Assembly (NCBI GenBank): GCA_018296165.2
Contig: JACKQL020000006.1
Coordinates: forward strand, 186,001-250,000
DNA length: 64,000 nt
Reading direction: 5' to 3'
From: Termitomyces sp. T153
Taxonomy: Eukaryota; Basidiomycota; Agaricomycetes; Agaricales; Lyophyllaceae
This document shows positions 1 to 10,139 of this stretch, in pieces; positions within the stretch are counted from its first letter, which is position 1; every line of letters begins with the position of its first letter. The translations under genes and the position numbers were made by a program. The notes below the pieces were generated by a model that saw only the letters and a program-made list of their open reading frames with translations, was not told the origin of the DNA and searched no databases.

Positions 1-380
1 ACGGCCGTACATTTAGGTATAGATGGATAATGAGTCCTTACCTGAAAGCTAGGGACAGTTCTGGAGATCAAAGATGCCTAGCCGTGAGGGTGGTGTCATG
101 GCCATCACGCGTATTAAAGCTCCGATTAGCGCCAATTTAACCAATCGCGCGGCTTGACGCCACACGCCCTTTACCCTTCTTATACCTCCCATATCGATCC
201 CGGAGCTCAGAGTAGATGGTGGAATTAAAATCAGAGTTTGGCTATTGGTCACAGCAGGTATGGTGATAAAGTGATCAACTTGAGACGGTATATTGCAACT
301 TCGGGTATTGATACCTTTATACATGTAGTACGGACACAACATAATGGATTAGGATGGATTAGGATATACGCCGCGCGTTT

Positions 381-1405
381 TCAGATATGTGTGGGTGTGA
401 CGGTGCTGGTATCTGATTTTGTCTTTCCACCGAAGAAAGCGCGGGCGTCGGAATTGGTGTTGACGTCGCTAGATGCAACAGACGATGACTAGATAGAGAT
501 TGAATTGCGATGGACTGAAAGATCGATAGGGAGGAGAGACGAACGCACCACCGTTTCGAGGTGCTCTGACCTGTTCACGTCGGTCACCTTCACATTGAGG
601 CCTTCATTCCCCTCCTGCACGCATGTACATTCACATGAACAAGTGGGAGCTAAAAATCAACAATACGTACCCTAGGCTCAACCGTGATCCTCGTCCACGC
701 AGTATTTAACAACCCCGTGTAATCTCTCTCGTGGTCCGCATCAGGATCAAGCCGCAGTACCGCTTTTACAAGCTCACTGATACACAATCCATGACTTGTG
801 ACTGCTATATGCACATCCTCCTCTCCCACATGAGGGAGCACGCACTCTCTCATTGCCTCCTCCGCACGCACCGCAAGGTCATCCAAACTCTCCCCACCCT
901 CGAATTTATCGCTCCGCAACAGAGGGACAGGGTACACTCCACTAGCAATCATACTCTCCCTGGTCTCGCCCGGGGCGACGTCATATGCCCACATATTACC
1001 CTCTGCACAACCAAAGTGTTGCTCTCGAAGCTTAGGGAGGATGGTAAAGGGAACATCGTGTGGCTGAAGATCGTGGATGGCTTTTCCTGTTGCTTGGGCT
1101 CTGAGGAGCGGGGAGACATAGATGTGATCAAAGTGGGTTTGAGATTGGTGGAAGAAGCGCGCAAGAGCGGAGACTTGCAGTGTGCCGAGGGGCGAGAGGG
1201 GGGCGTCTTTCCAGCCTGCCCAAATGTCTTTCTGTGAAGGTTGTTCTGATCACCAATGTAAGTGGATTCATTGGGAAGAAGGGACAAACTGTATTGTCTT
1301 CGGACTCGCCATGACGGATCTGCGGCGTCGGTGTTGGCCAGGGTAGATCAATGATGGGAGCGAACCATAGAAAAAAAAAGAGCTTACAAAAGTAACTGTG
1401 AGCAT
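381..1405 (-). CDS. Histidine phosphatase (phosphoglycerate-mutase-like) protein, 5 exons
   Basis: Intact host gene. Exons on the minus strand are 1405-1388, 1319-1290, 1231-671, 614-549 and 488-381. The four introns (68, 58, 56 and 60 nt) start GTAAGC, GTTTGT, GTACGT and GTGCGT, end in AG and are all phase 0; 783 nt give 260 residues. The first exon codes only six residues (MLTVTF) and splices onto IRHGESEDN, which carries the RHG catalytic histidine signature. Downstream blocks are YVSPLLRAQATGKAI, LREQHFGCAEGN, GGESLDDLAVRAEEAM and TSHGLCISELV, the last with the second catalytic histidine. The C-terminus ends in a DARAFFGGK-type tail typical of fungal members. The family hydrolyses phosphoesters through a phosphohistidine; the substrate here cannot be told. 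Splice sites are inferred, but the continuous homology across all junctions makes the model secure. CG content is normal, unlike most of the window. Confidence 0.9.
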
Positions 1406-1649
1406 TGCTGGTGTGGGTGTAGGAGCAACCAAGAGAGCGGAATTCGAAGCCCGCGACAACGCGGCTGTATTTGGGCTGATTCCAACAATGCAATCATGGT
1501 TTGTGTTCTTCGAGAATAGAAAGATGAGGGAAATCAGTCTAGAGCTGGGTGGAAGAGTCAGGTATGGATTATTGCAGCTGCTGCCCTTGAGAGAGATGGA
1601 ATGGGGAGAGGACCTGAGAAGACAGCAACAAAATGTAATGATCACCGGT

Positions 1650-3000
1650 TAAATGTGCGTATCAATCCTTTACTCACAGCCCAAGATTGTCCAACTCAAG
1701 TACTATTCTACAGATCAAGAAAAACTTTCTCGAGTGCTTTGCAATCTGTCATGCATCTGGATTTGGATGGGACAATGGAACAAAGAAGTGTGTTGCCACT
1801 GAAGCAGTTTGGGCTGCCCATCACAAGGTCAGACTCATTTTTTGTTGCAAGTCTGGAGCTATTTGATAGGTACACAGCTTGAACAATGGAAGGATACCCC
1901 TTTTGTGCCATATAATGAGGTAGAATACCTGGTAAATGGTGTTGTTACTACCAGAGCTACTACATTCCATCCTGATGTATCTCCTGCTCCCACTGAAGAC
2001 ATTCATTGGTCTGAAACCTATCACAGATCACCCATGGCTCACCACACCATTCTCTGCCATTGATTCATATGACCACTTCACATCTTTCTTCAAGCAATGG
2101 CATTCCCAATGATGAGCTGATAAAAGATCTTCAAGTTTGTTTGATTGGTTATTGAATGTATACACTCATCATAGCCACTTATGGGTGTCTCCCAAGAAGA
2201 ACTTATGCCAAGCCCTCAAGTCCATCACCTTAGAATTCATCATCAGCTAATTGCTTGCATTTCGAGGTCTACTTCTAAGGAGATGAAGTTTTGCTTGCAA
2301 TTTCTGGTACCCAAAAAATGAAGCTCCTGTGGTCAGTGGAACCTGACAGTATCCAAAAGATGAAGCCATGTGATTGAAAATTTTTGGGCCTTCTCTTGCC
2401 AGCAAGATTTCAATCTAAGTCTTAGGCTTTTTTTTTCTTTTTTCAAATTTCCTTGCATGCCTATATATGTCTTGATTTTTGCTATGTCAATGAATATCTC
2501 TATAAGGTTGATTTTTCTTCACAGACATACCAAGGTATATTGTACAGTAGTATTGTTCTTGAAATTATCTTCTTGTTTTTTGGCCATATATGTCTCATAT
2601 AAACAATACCTCATCTGAATGACTGGTTAGGTAATATTATCAATGTTTGTGAGCTACAATGTGTGTAACAGAGCATCCTGTGGAACTCCTTGTTTCTATA
2701 TAACTATTATATTTCATGAATTATATGCATATTATTTGGCAGCATCACATGACACTGCCCTTATATTCTAGTATTCATAATCATGTAAGGCAGCACCTTA
2801 CTTTGTACTTCATAGTACAGAATCATGACTGGTTTTGACTTATGACATGTGAACCATAAGCTGGTCATGGAGATGTTACATTCTTTCAAGTTAAACAAGC
2901 ATTGACTTATTTGCAAAGTAGGGCCAAACTTCTGAAAAGAAGTTCACTGCCATGAGTTACAATCAGAACATCAAGATTTTCACATTCACCTTCTGTTACA
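1650..3000. other. AT-rich intergenic stretch, no recognisable gene
   Basis: Short open stretches on both strands (for example about 1683-1880 and 1809-2063 on +) are interrupted and resemble no family I know. From about 2100 the sequence is AT-rich and CG-poor with stops in all frames. It may hold an old decayed element, but I see no terminal repeats or domains. Confidence 0.5.
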
Positions 3001-3039
3001 ATTGGTTATGGGTGAGCCTCAGTCCCCAGTCCCAAGTGC

Positions 3040-3800
3040 ATATGACCCAATGCTAAGTCCTAGACCCAACCTCACTTTGTTTGGCTAGGTCCTTGATATT
3101 CTAACTCAATGCTGAGATCCAGATTAAACCTCACTATGTTTGGTTAGGTCTTTGTATTTTGTCAACTCAATGCTGAGATCCAGACCCAACCTCACTATGT
3201 TTGGTTAGGTCTTTGTATTTTGTCAACTCAATGCTGAGATCCAGATTCAAGCTCAGTTTGTCCACTTGAGTCTTCCATGTTATTGATAAGAATTCCTCAA
3301 TAAAGCAATCAAGGTTGTCATATAAATGGAGCTTTCCCACTCATCACTTTCACTATGCTGACTCTGGTCTTTCTTTTTTCAATCAATGTTGTTGATAGTC
3401 CTGTCATTGTCAATGCCAGTAGATGTAAGTCTTGACTATGATTTCAATGATATTTCACTCAGTCAAATGAACCTTCCTTTATAAGTATTCCATTATTTTG
3501 AACATATTGCTGAAATCCAGACCAAACCTCACTTTGTTTGGTTAGGTCCTTGATGTTCTAACTCAATGCTGAGATTCAGACCCAACCTCACTATGTTTAG
3601 TCAGGTCTTTGTATTTTATCAGTTCCTTTCATTTTTCAATCAATGTGTTGTTAGTCCTCTCATTGTCAATTTCAGTAAATGTAAGTCTTTATCATAATCT
3701 CAATTATATCTGACTTAGTCAAATAAACATTCCTTTCAAGTATTTCATCATTGTTATCATAATGCTGAAATCCAGACCAAACCTCACTTTGCTTGGTTAG
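3040..3800. repeat. Degenerate minisatellite block with near-palindromic core (copy 1)
   Basis: Units of about 60 nt are built around cagacccaacctcact, then ttggttaggt, then a spacer ending caatgctgagatc. Three to four units are contiguous at about 3040-3250; further isolated units lie near 3510-3610 and 3770-3800. The core contains an imperfect inverted pair (ACCTCAC / GTTAGGT). The same repeat forms a larger and less mutated array at 8063-8700. Confidence 0.75.
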
Positions 3801-5349
3801 ATTTTCAAGATTCCAACTCTTCCAAGTGATTATCATTCAATAAACCATCTTTAATATACTTGATAATTCAAAATCATTGATGAATCAAAGTCTCCTCCAC
3901 CTTCTGTCCCCTTTTTATTCATTATGCTAAAGAGAAAGAAATTAGAGAAAGTAGCCTAAGTAATGAGATATCTATAATCTCATTTATGGTATCACTAAGT
4001 GGTACTAATTCTTAGCAATCAGACCTTTGACTTGATTCTTTCTTAAAATCCCTTTCCAATACTCTATCTAATCAAGATTTATTACACATCACTCATCTGT
4101 TTTCTTCAACTCAATATATCTGACATACAATCATCTAATCATGAACCATACAGCATCAAATCAGAAAGCTTATGGATCCTCAGAAACTGGAGCTAGCCTA
4201 CAGCTATCAGCAATCCAATCTATCAAATCATACATATATGTCATAGCAAAAAACCTCCTGTTCCTTAACAGAGGACCATCAACTTTACACATTCTATATT
4301 AATACTGCCTTCTGAACCTTTTTCCATCTCAAAGCAAGCTTCAATGCTCTCTTCACCAATGGTTCCATTGGCATAATAAATCAAACCCACCATCCTTTTT
4401 CAGAGGCTGTTGTAATGTAGTTAAATATCCATTAAAAGCAAGAAAAGCTGGAGATGATCAGGAATAAGTTGACTCTAAGGTATAATAACCGATGACTGTA
4501 AAACTATAAGAATACACACTTTCAAGTCTCAACACACACCTTGAAATCAGAAAGCCAGCATACAGCTATCAGCACTCCAGTCCAAGTATAGCCTCACTTT
4601 GTTTAATTTTACAATTCAATGTTGGTACCACCTAACATCACAGAATACACTTTCAAGTCAGCTATCAGCAATTAAACTCTAGTCAGATTTATCATCAAAA
4701 CATACCATATGTCATAAACCTCTAAAAGTCCATAGAGAAAATATTCTTCCTTTTAAAGAATAAGTAGAAGCTTTCAAGAGTCAAAGAAACATCTTATACC
4801 ACTTCTTTGGCCATTATTCATTGTTCTGAACTTTGCTTGATAAAAAATACATGCATGGGACATGTGTCTTCCTCAAAGCCAGAAGTGTTGCTTGAAGAGG
4901 TACATCAAAAGACAGTGCATTTCACATGCCTGAAAAAGGCTGAAAATAGTTATATATTGCCTAAAATATCAATCCTAATGGCTCAAAAAACACATTAGAT
5001 TCATTGTACACATGCTATCAACCAAAGCTGTCTGTTATGCCATTTTTTATTCTATTCAAAGTGCAATAAACAGCCAAGCTATCCTAACAGGAAGGTTCTT
5101 AGTCAGCCTTACTGAGCACAGAAGTCATCAGCAATCCAACAGTTTCTAAGGGATTGGATTATTCCAACTGATTCCATAAAGTTGACTATCTCTGGCAAAA
5201 GAAGTTGTGAGGATCTCAAGTATCCTCAGCTGTACCATCACCATTGATTAGGGTTCCTCTATTACCCCCACTTTCTTCTGTCAATGGAGCATTGACAATC
5301 TCACAGGTACCATAGCAGCCTCAACAGATGCTGTGTGACTATGTGTCAT
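3801..5349. other. CG-poor non-coding stretch
   Basis: AT-rich sequence with stops in every frame and recurring short phrases such as agctatcagcaatcc (about 4203, 4561, 4660, 5128). The recurrences suggest an old repeat, but no element boundary or coding domain can be defined. Confidence 0.4.
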
Positions 5350-6317
5350 TGTCAGGTTCTGATGACCATGGAGGCTCAGATCCACTGAGTGAGTCCTTGC
5401 TAGGTGGACACAATGTCCTACATGTATAACCTGTGTTCCAGCAGCCTCTGGATGTGGGATATTGACAAGAGTGAGCTTGCAGAATGGTCTGAGTAAGTCT
5501 GGGAAAGGCTAAGGGTAGTGCAAGTAAGGGGCAAGTGTAGTGGAGTCAGGCACTAGGTTCAAGGCACTAGGTTCTAGGAGCAGATATTGGAAAGGCAGGG
5601 CTGCTTAGGTCACACAAGTAACAGGAGCAGGACCAGGGGTTGGTGAGCAATTAGGTATGAGTGATGGGTTCTTGGGCCAAGCATAGAACAAGGTCCAGGG
5701 CTGAGAGAAATGGTACAGGGCCACAGAGATAAGAATGGAGATTGGAATGGAAACAGAATTGAGATAATCAGGCATGGGAGAGGGGAAACTGAGATAAGCA
5801 AGACAAGATGGAGGCAAGACAAGACAGAAACAATATAGGATTAAGACTGGACTGATACAGGACAGAGACAGGAATAACAAGATAGATATGGGGCACAAAC
5901 ATAAGTGATATCAAGCCTACTGTAACTAATATTACTCTATGATTCAAATACTGGTTGAGGGGACTCCTCCAAGACTGTGGTCTGGCTGTGGGGTCCATTA
6001 GGCCATGTGAGTCAGGCAGGTGTCAGTTTTGATCTGGCATGTGGACCACAGTGATACTCAAACAAGGATCTGTGATGTGCAGCATGTGCTGGGGGCTGGG
6101 CAAAGTGCCAGAAGTACCTGGGAGCTCAGTGGAGGTTGGGAGAGTGACAGGGCCTGCTAAGAGAGCATTGGAGTTTGCCAAGGAAGTGTCAGAGTTTGCT
6201 GGAGTGGGCACCAGGGTCAGATGAAGGTCAGAGTGTGTTAAGAGTGTGTTGGCAGGTACTCTGAAGTGTTGCAGTTGCTCAGAGAGAAGTCCAGAAGTTC
6301 AGGGATGAGTTGTGACA
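5350..6317 (-). mobile_element. Family A 3' LTR of truncated copy A5, inverted
   Basis: The block begins TGTCAGGTTC and ends GTGACA, the reverse complement of the family A LTR ends (TGTCA...AACCTGACA). Immediately to the right, 6318-6340 is the reverse complement of the purine-rich tract and the ggtcttgatgctgaag motif that precede the 3' LTR in copy A1 (42628-42653). This is therefore a 3' LTR still joined to internal sequence, not a solo LTR. Its partner 5' LTR and pol are missing. The block is strongly CG-depleted, so the copy is old. Confidence 0.85.
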
Positions 6318-6433
6318 TCACCCCCACTTCAGCATCAAGACCCTCAAGGTGCAGGGCATAGGCAGTAAGTGGCAGTGGAGTGGGAATTGGAGTTGAAGCA
6401 GGATTATTATCCATCAGGAAGCTCCTTTTAAGA

Positions 6434-6445
6434 AATTAAAAGGGT
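6434..6445 (+). promoter_or_regulatory. TATA-like box of the A5 antisense gene
   Basis: The sequence aattaaaaggg lies about 40 nt upstream of the ATG at 6480. The same ATTAAAAGGGG stands at the same distance from the antisense ATG in copy A1 (42474-42484, -). Conservation between two diverged copies, in otherwise poorly conserved leader sequence, suggests a promoter element. No transcript evidence is available. Confidence 0.45.
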
Positions 6446-6479
6446 CCAGACATACCCCAATGCTTTCTCATTTCCCTTT

Positions 6480-7880
6480 ATGTCTTCCCTGAAGTTGTTC
6501 TCATTCTTATCCCCAACTCCTCTTCCTTCTAATAGTAATCAGATGGATGTATGGGTCAAGTATGAGAGCCACCAAGAGCAGTTTGATTGGTGGTGGGATA
6601 GGGGGTGAGTGGATTTAATGTTTTGTTGTTGTGAGTGCAAGATTTCTGTGCTCTGTGCCATGCTGAACAAGTTCAACAGGGGTGTCTTTGGCAGTGGCAG
6701 GCTCCTCCAGAGGCTCCTCTTAGGTAAGGAGGTTAGAGCAGCCCAGTCAGCCAGTTCCTGTGCTGCTGGCCTGCTCCTTGAGGCCCAGTTTAGTGGCAGG
6801 GGTTGTGCAGGTTGTTCCAGAGGCCTAGAGAGTTCCACAGGCAGAGATGATGCTGAAGTTGTTTGTGGAGGTGGTTGGGTGGTCATGAGGTCCCCCAACC
6901 TTGGAGTAGTGCCTGGCAAAAGCCCCAGTAAGTTGCTGAGTTTGCCATACATGTACTCCTGGTTGATTAACCCTCCTGAATGTGTTCTTTGTGCCTGGTA
7001 TGGGGAGCCCTATGAATTCAATGGGCCAGTGGTGGGGTCCTGCTAGGACTCCTCTGTTTGCCTTCCATATTGCATGAGGCACAAGAAGTGTTCTGTTTTG
7101 TTAGAGTAGTGTGAAGTTTCCATAGCTGCAGAGCAAGTCTGGGAGCAGGGCTAAGTAAGGAGAAAGTTGAATGAGGAGCAGAGGGGCAGGGCACCAGAGA
7201 GTGGGGGTTGGCAGATGGGAAAGGTGGGGCTACTGTGAGGGGTTTATAGGGAGGAGGCACTGGTTGCATGGGACAAGAGGAAGTGGAGGGCATCTCTGCC
7301 CCTGGATGCTGGGCCTAGCAAGAAGCACAGAGGGACCAGGACCTTGCCATGCAGATGACTACCAAGCAAGCATTGGAGATGCAGGGACTGTGGGAATAGC
7401 TGTGACAGCTGGAGGCACAGGCAGGAGAAGAGACAGAGGAGCAGTGTGGAGTGCCCAGAGTTGGAGTGCTCTAGGTAGAGGTAGAGGCTGGGAGGAAGCA
7501 GGAGGAGTGGCTAGCCAACAAGGGGGCCTGAGGGCAGGCTGGCATTGTGCATGAGTTTTCTTTCTTTTGTCCACAGTCTTGCTGATATGGCTCTGTTAGG
7601 CTGGATCCTAGAGCATCAGATCCTCCTGGACAAGGTGTCAGCCACCCTCACATCAATCCAGGACAGGTTGGTGTGGATGTTTGGTGACCTTTCTCTAGAG
7701 TTGGAGCAGAGAGTGGTGCAAATAGAGCAGTTGTTGGCAGGGCACCTGCAGTGCAATGTGGTAATCCTGAAGTCATGGTGGGAGATAGCAGTGGACATGG
7801 AAGAGGTACTGCCTGAGCATACAGAGGTTTTGGCCATGGTGGTAATGCAGATGGAGGTCAATCTGGAGGCTGGGGAGATG
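6480..7880 (+). pseudogene. Antisense zinc-cluster/coiled-coil gene of family A, copy A5 (decayed)
   Basis: This strand is antisense to the retrotransposon. The gene starts ATGTCTTC like copy A1. It contains a damaged cysteine cluster: CVLCAWYGEPY at 6981 (third Cys changed to Tyr) and CLPYCMRHKKC at about 7064-7096 (CX3C instead of CX2C), with a TAG between them. A remnant of the coiled-coil end reads KQEEWLANKG near 7490-7520. After a TTTGTCCACAG acceptor, a C-terminal domain (7577-~7870) stays open for about 100 codons with WILEHQILLDKVSA and LELEQRVVQIEQLLAGH. That domain aligns along its length with copies A1 and A2. Several in-frame stops make this a pseudogene. Molecular role is unknown; see the A1 copy. 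Confidence 0.7.
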
Positions 7881-7889
7881 GATAGGAGA

Positions 7890-8030
7890 ATTTACAGGCC
7901 CATGCCAAAGGCATGGACCATAGCTTGTTCAGACAAGTATGGCCCCTTTGGCTTTGCCACCAGCTTATGTAACTGCTTACCAATTGCTGACACATCACTT
8001 TTGTCTTTTCTCTTTGTCATACTGTACGAG
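7890..8030 (+). mobile_element. Family C LTR fragment between inverted hairpin copies
   Basis: 7925-8020 matches the family C 3' LTR interior (16211-16300): both read gacaagt-tggcccctttgg followed by gccaccagcttatgtaactgct. The fragment has no LTR ends. It is flanked on the left by aggcccatgccaaaggcatgg (about 7896) and on the right by the opposite-strand version inside the hairpin at 8027-8064, so a small inverted repeat frames it. Confidence 0.65.
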
Positions 8031-8064
8031 CTACACCCCGTGCCTTCGGCATGGGCCTGTAGCT
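8027..8064. repeat. Long near-perfect hairpin
   Basis: An outer stem GAGCTACA / TGTAGCTC encloses an inner stem CCCGTGCC / GGCATGGG with a three-base loop (ttc). One T-G style mismatch occurs in the inner stem. It sits at the exact start of the minisatellite array and keeps CG dinucleotides in a CG-poor neighbourhood. Confidence 0.75.
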
Positions 8065-8700
8065 CTTGCTTCATCCCAGACCCAACCTCACTTCGTTCGG
8101 TTAGGTCCTCGATATTCTACTCAATGCTTCATCCCAGACCCAACCTCACTTTGTTTGGTTAGGTCCTTGTAATTCAAACTTAATGCTTCATCCCAGACCC
8201 AGCCTCACTTTGTTTGGTTAGGTCCTTGTAATTCAAACTTAATGCTTCATCCCAGACCCAACCTCACTTTGTTCGGTTAGGTCTTTGTATTTCAAACTTA
8301 ATGCTAATTCCCAGACCCAACCTCACTTTGTTTGGTTAGGTCCTTGTATTTCAAACTCAATGCTAATTCCCAGACCCAACCTCACTTTGTTCAGTTAGGT
8401 CCTTGTATTTCAAACTCAATGCTAAGTTCCAGACCCAACCTCACTTCATTCGGTTAGGTCTTTGTATTTTGTCAACTCAATGCTAAGTTCCAGACCCAAC
8501 CTCACTTCATTCGGTTAGGTCTTTGTATTTTGTCAACTCAATGCTAAGTTCCAGACACAACCTCACTTCATTATATTCTACTCAATGCTAAGTCCCAGAT
8601 CCAACCTCACTTCATTATATTCTACTCAATGCTAAGTCCCAGATCCAACCTCATTTTATTTGGTTAGGTCCTTGTATTTCAAACTCAATGCTAAGTTCCA
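8063..8700. repeat. Minisatellite array, ~57-60 bp units with palindromic core (copy 2)
   Basis: About ten head-to-tail units follow the pattern ttcatcccagacccaacct, cactt(c/t)gttcggttaggtc, then a spacer ending caatgctaa. The core pairs ACCTCAC with GTTAGGT around TTCGTTCG. Changes between units are mostly C/T and G/A. The last units are shortened (cattatattctactcaatgc). The array relates to the block at 3040-3800. Confidence 0.85.
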
Positions 8701-9068
8701 GAACTACTGAGAATATTTATACTACACTATCAACCCATATACATTAGGTGCTGAAATTCACAGAGGTTAGCAATTTCGTGTTTGAAAGAGATCTACCTTA
8801 AAAGCAGAAAGCCAGTAACTGTTTAAAAAAGAAAATGGATAATACTTGAATTAGTTCTCAGACAAATATAAAAAAAGCATACCTGCAAAGCTACTGAACA
8901 CTCAGAAAGGGAGCCTAATGAAGAATGTAGTGAAGTCTGATCTCAGCCATGATTAGTCCATAAAAGTTACATTCAGCTTTAATATAGAAACAACCACCAA
9001 AATCAGCCATTGGACAATTAAGCAAAGAAAAGAAAACCCACCCAAAAGAAGAGAGAGCTACTCAATGC
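8701..9068. other. Non-coding spacer
   Basis: AT-rich and CG-poor. No open frame of note, no repeat ends and no RNA-like fold were seen. Confidence 0.4.
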
Positions 9069-9461
9069 TCAGAAAAAGCCTGAAGAAGGATGCAATAGTT
9101 TCTGCAAAGGAGCATCCCACCCTTCAGGCAAAACAGTTTCTGGAATGACCATAAAAAATGGATCAGCAGCAGCAGCTGCTTGCCTAATAGGTCTTCCCAA
9201 AGAGCCAGAAGCAGTGGCTATAGGTCTCAAACCCCCAGTTCCCATAGATTGATTGATACCCCCAGGCCCAAATTGAAGTGGTGGAACAACCACAGTATTG
9301 ATCTGTTCCAAAGATCTATTGTTTCTATTTGCTCGATGATTGTCAGGATCTGTCATTTGTAACTGTTCAAGTCTCCTTTGATTCCTAGCTTGTTGCCTTT
9401 GGCTTTCAGGAGTAGTAGGTGGTTGCCTATAACATCCATTGTTAAGCAATTTAACAGTCAA
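9069..9461 (-). CDS. Unidentified ORF or gene fragment, 130 residues
   Basis: This is an uninterrupted minus frame with a plausible protein composition: a basic Gln/Asn/Arg-rich first half (SQRQQARNQRRLEQLQMTD) followed by a Gly/Pro stretch (PPLQFGPGGINQSMGTGGLR) and a hydrophobic tail. I do not recognise the family. No clear partner exons were found on either side. The frame remains open in a region where other frames have decayed, which argues weakly for a real exon. It could equally be a fragment of a transposon-borne gene. Confidence 0.35.
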   Translation of the reverse strand: MTVKLLNNGCYRQPPTTPESQRQQARNQRRLEQLQMTDPDNHRANRNNRSLEQINTVVVPPLQFGPGGINQSMGTGGLRPIATASGSLGRPIRQAAAAADPFFMVIPETVLPEGWDAPLQKLLHPSSGFF

Positions 9462-9899
9462 AAACCATTAAAATTGACTTGCATGATGAGATATTTGATG
9501 TATCAATAGCTCAATGTGGTTAAGGAGTTACTAATAAGCTTGTTAGTCAACATCAATCAATCAATAGATGTAACGAAACATACTTTGTCATGTGGCCTCC
9601 TTTCCACAACTTTGGAAATGCCCATTGTTTGGTCATGTTGTGTCAAAAAATGCGCGAGGCGTGAAAAACAGTGTCCACTAAATCGCGTTTGGCCTGTTTC
9701 ACATGTGCAGGCTATTTGGCATGTTTTACACATGGTCAAAAGATAGTGTATATTCAGTAAAGTTGTATACTATAATTTTTTTTGGAAAAAATTTGTTCCA
9801 AGTGCGAAAAATAGCCAAGCTGCCCAAAAAGGAAGGTTCTTGGTCAGCAGCTGACAAATTTTAGTCAGCACAATCCAAAGTCGTCACATATATTGAGCG
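9462..9899. other. Intergenic, nothing identified
   Basis: A few CG dinucleotides survive (tgcgcgaggcg near 9650). No gene or element end was recognised. Confidence 0.4.
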
Positions 9900-10134
9900 C
9901 ACAGCCACTTTCCCAGGAGTCGTCCCATATCATACTGTATAGTTGGTTCTCATGCTTCTGAACCCTTTGAAGCATTACACCTGGCCTAGAGAATCCCCAG
10001 ACTTGTTTTCTTTAGATCTCCCTCTGCCATGTGAGTAGGTATGTCAGTAGACACTGTACAGTACTGAATAAGACTTGGGATCTCCCTCTTCCAGTTGTGT
10101 GATTGAGCCACAGCCTCCAGAGGTCACTCTTACA
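9900..10134 (+). mobile_element. Family C 5' LTR, left-truncated
   Basis: The block matches the family C 3' LTR (16059-16497) from about 16300 onward: both share cctctgaagcat/cctttgaagcat, ccagacttgtt, gtcagtagacactgtacagtactgaa and the end cactcttaca / gcccttaca. The first ~200 bp of the LTR are missing or unrecognisable. The putative primer-binding region begins gcagaacaagtc at 10135. Confidence 0.75.
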
Positions 10135-10139
10135 GCAGA

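Noticed and set aside
5605..5998. Pro/Leu/Ser-rich minus frames inside the A5 LTR.
   Set aside because: They lie wholly within an LTR whose equivalents in other copies are not open.
8090..8560. Possible telomere-like sequence (ggttaggt).
   Set aside because: The motif occurs once per ~58-bp unit, not as tandem TTAGGG repeats.
3040..8700. Possible CRISPR-like array, because of regular near-palindromic repeats.
   Set aside because: Spacers are themselves repeated and unit-like, the context is a fungal nuclear genome, and no cas-like gene is present. It is a minisatellite.
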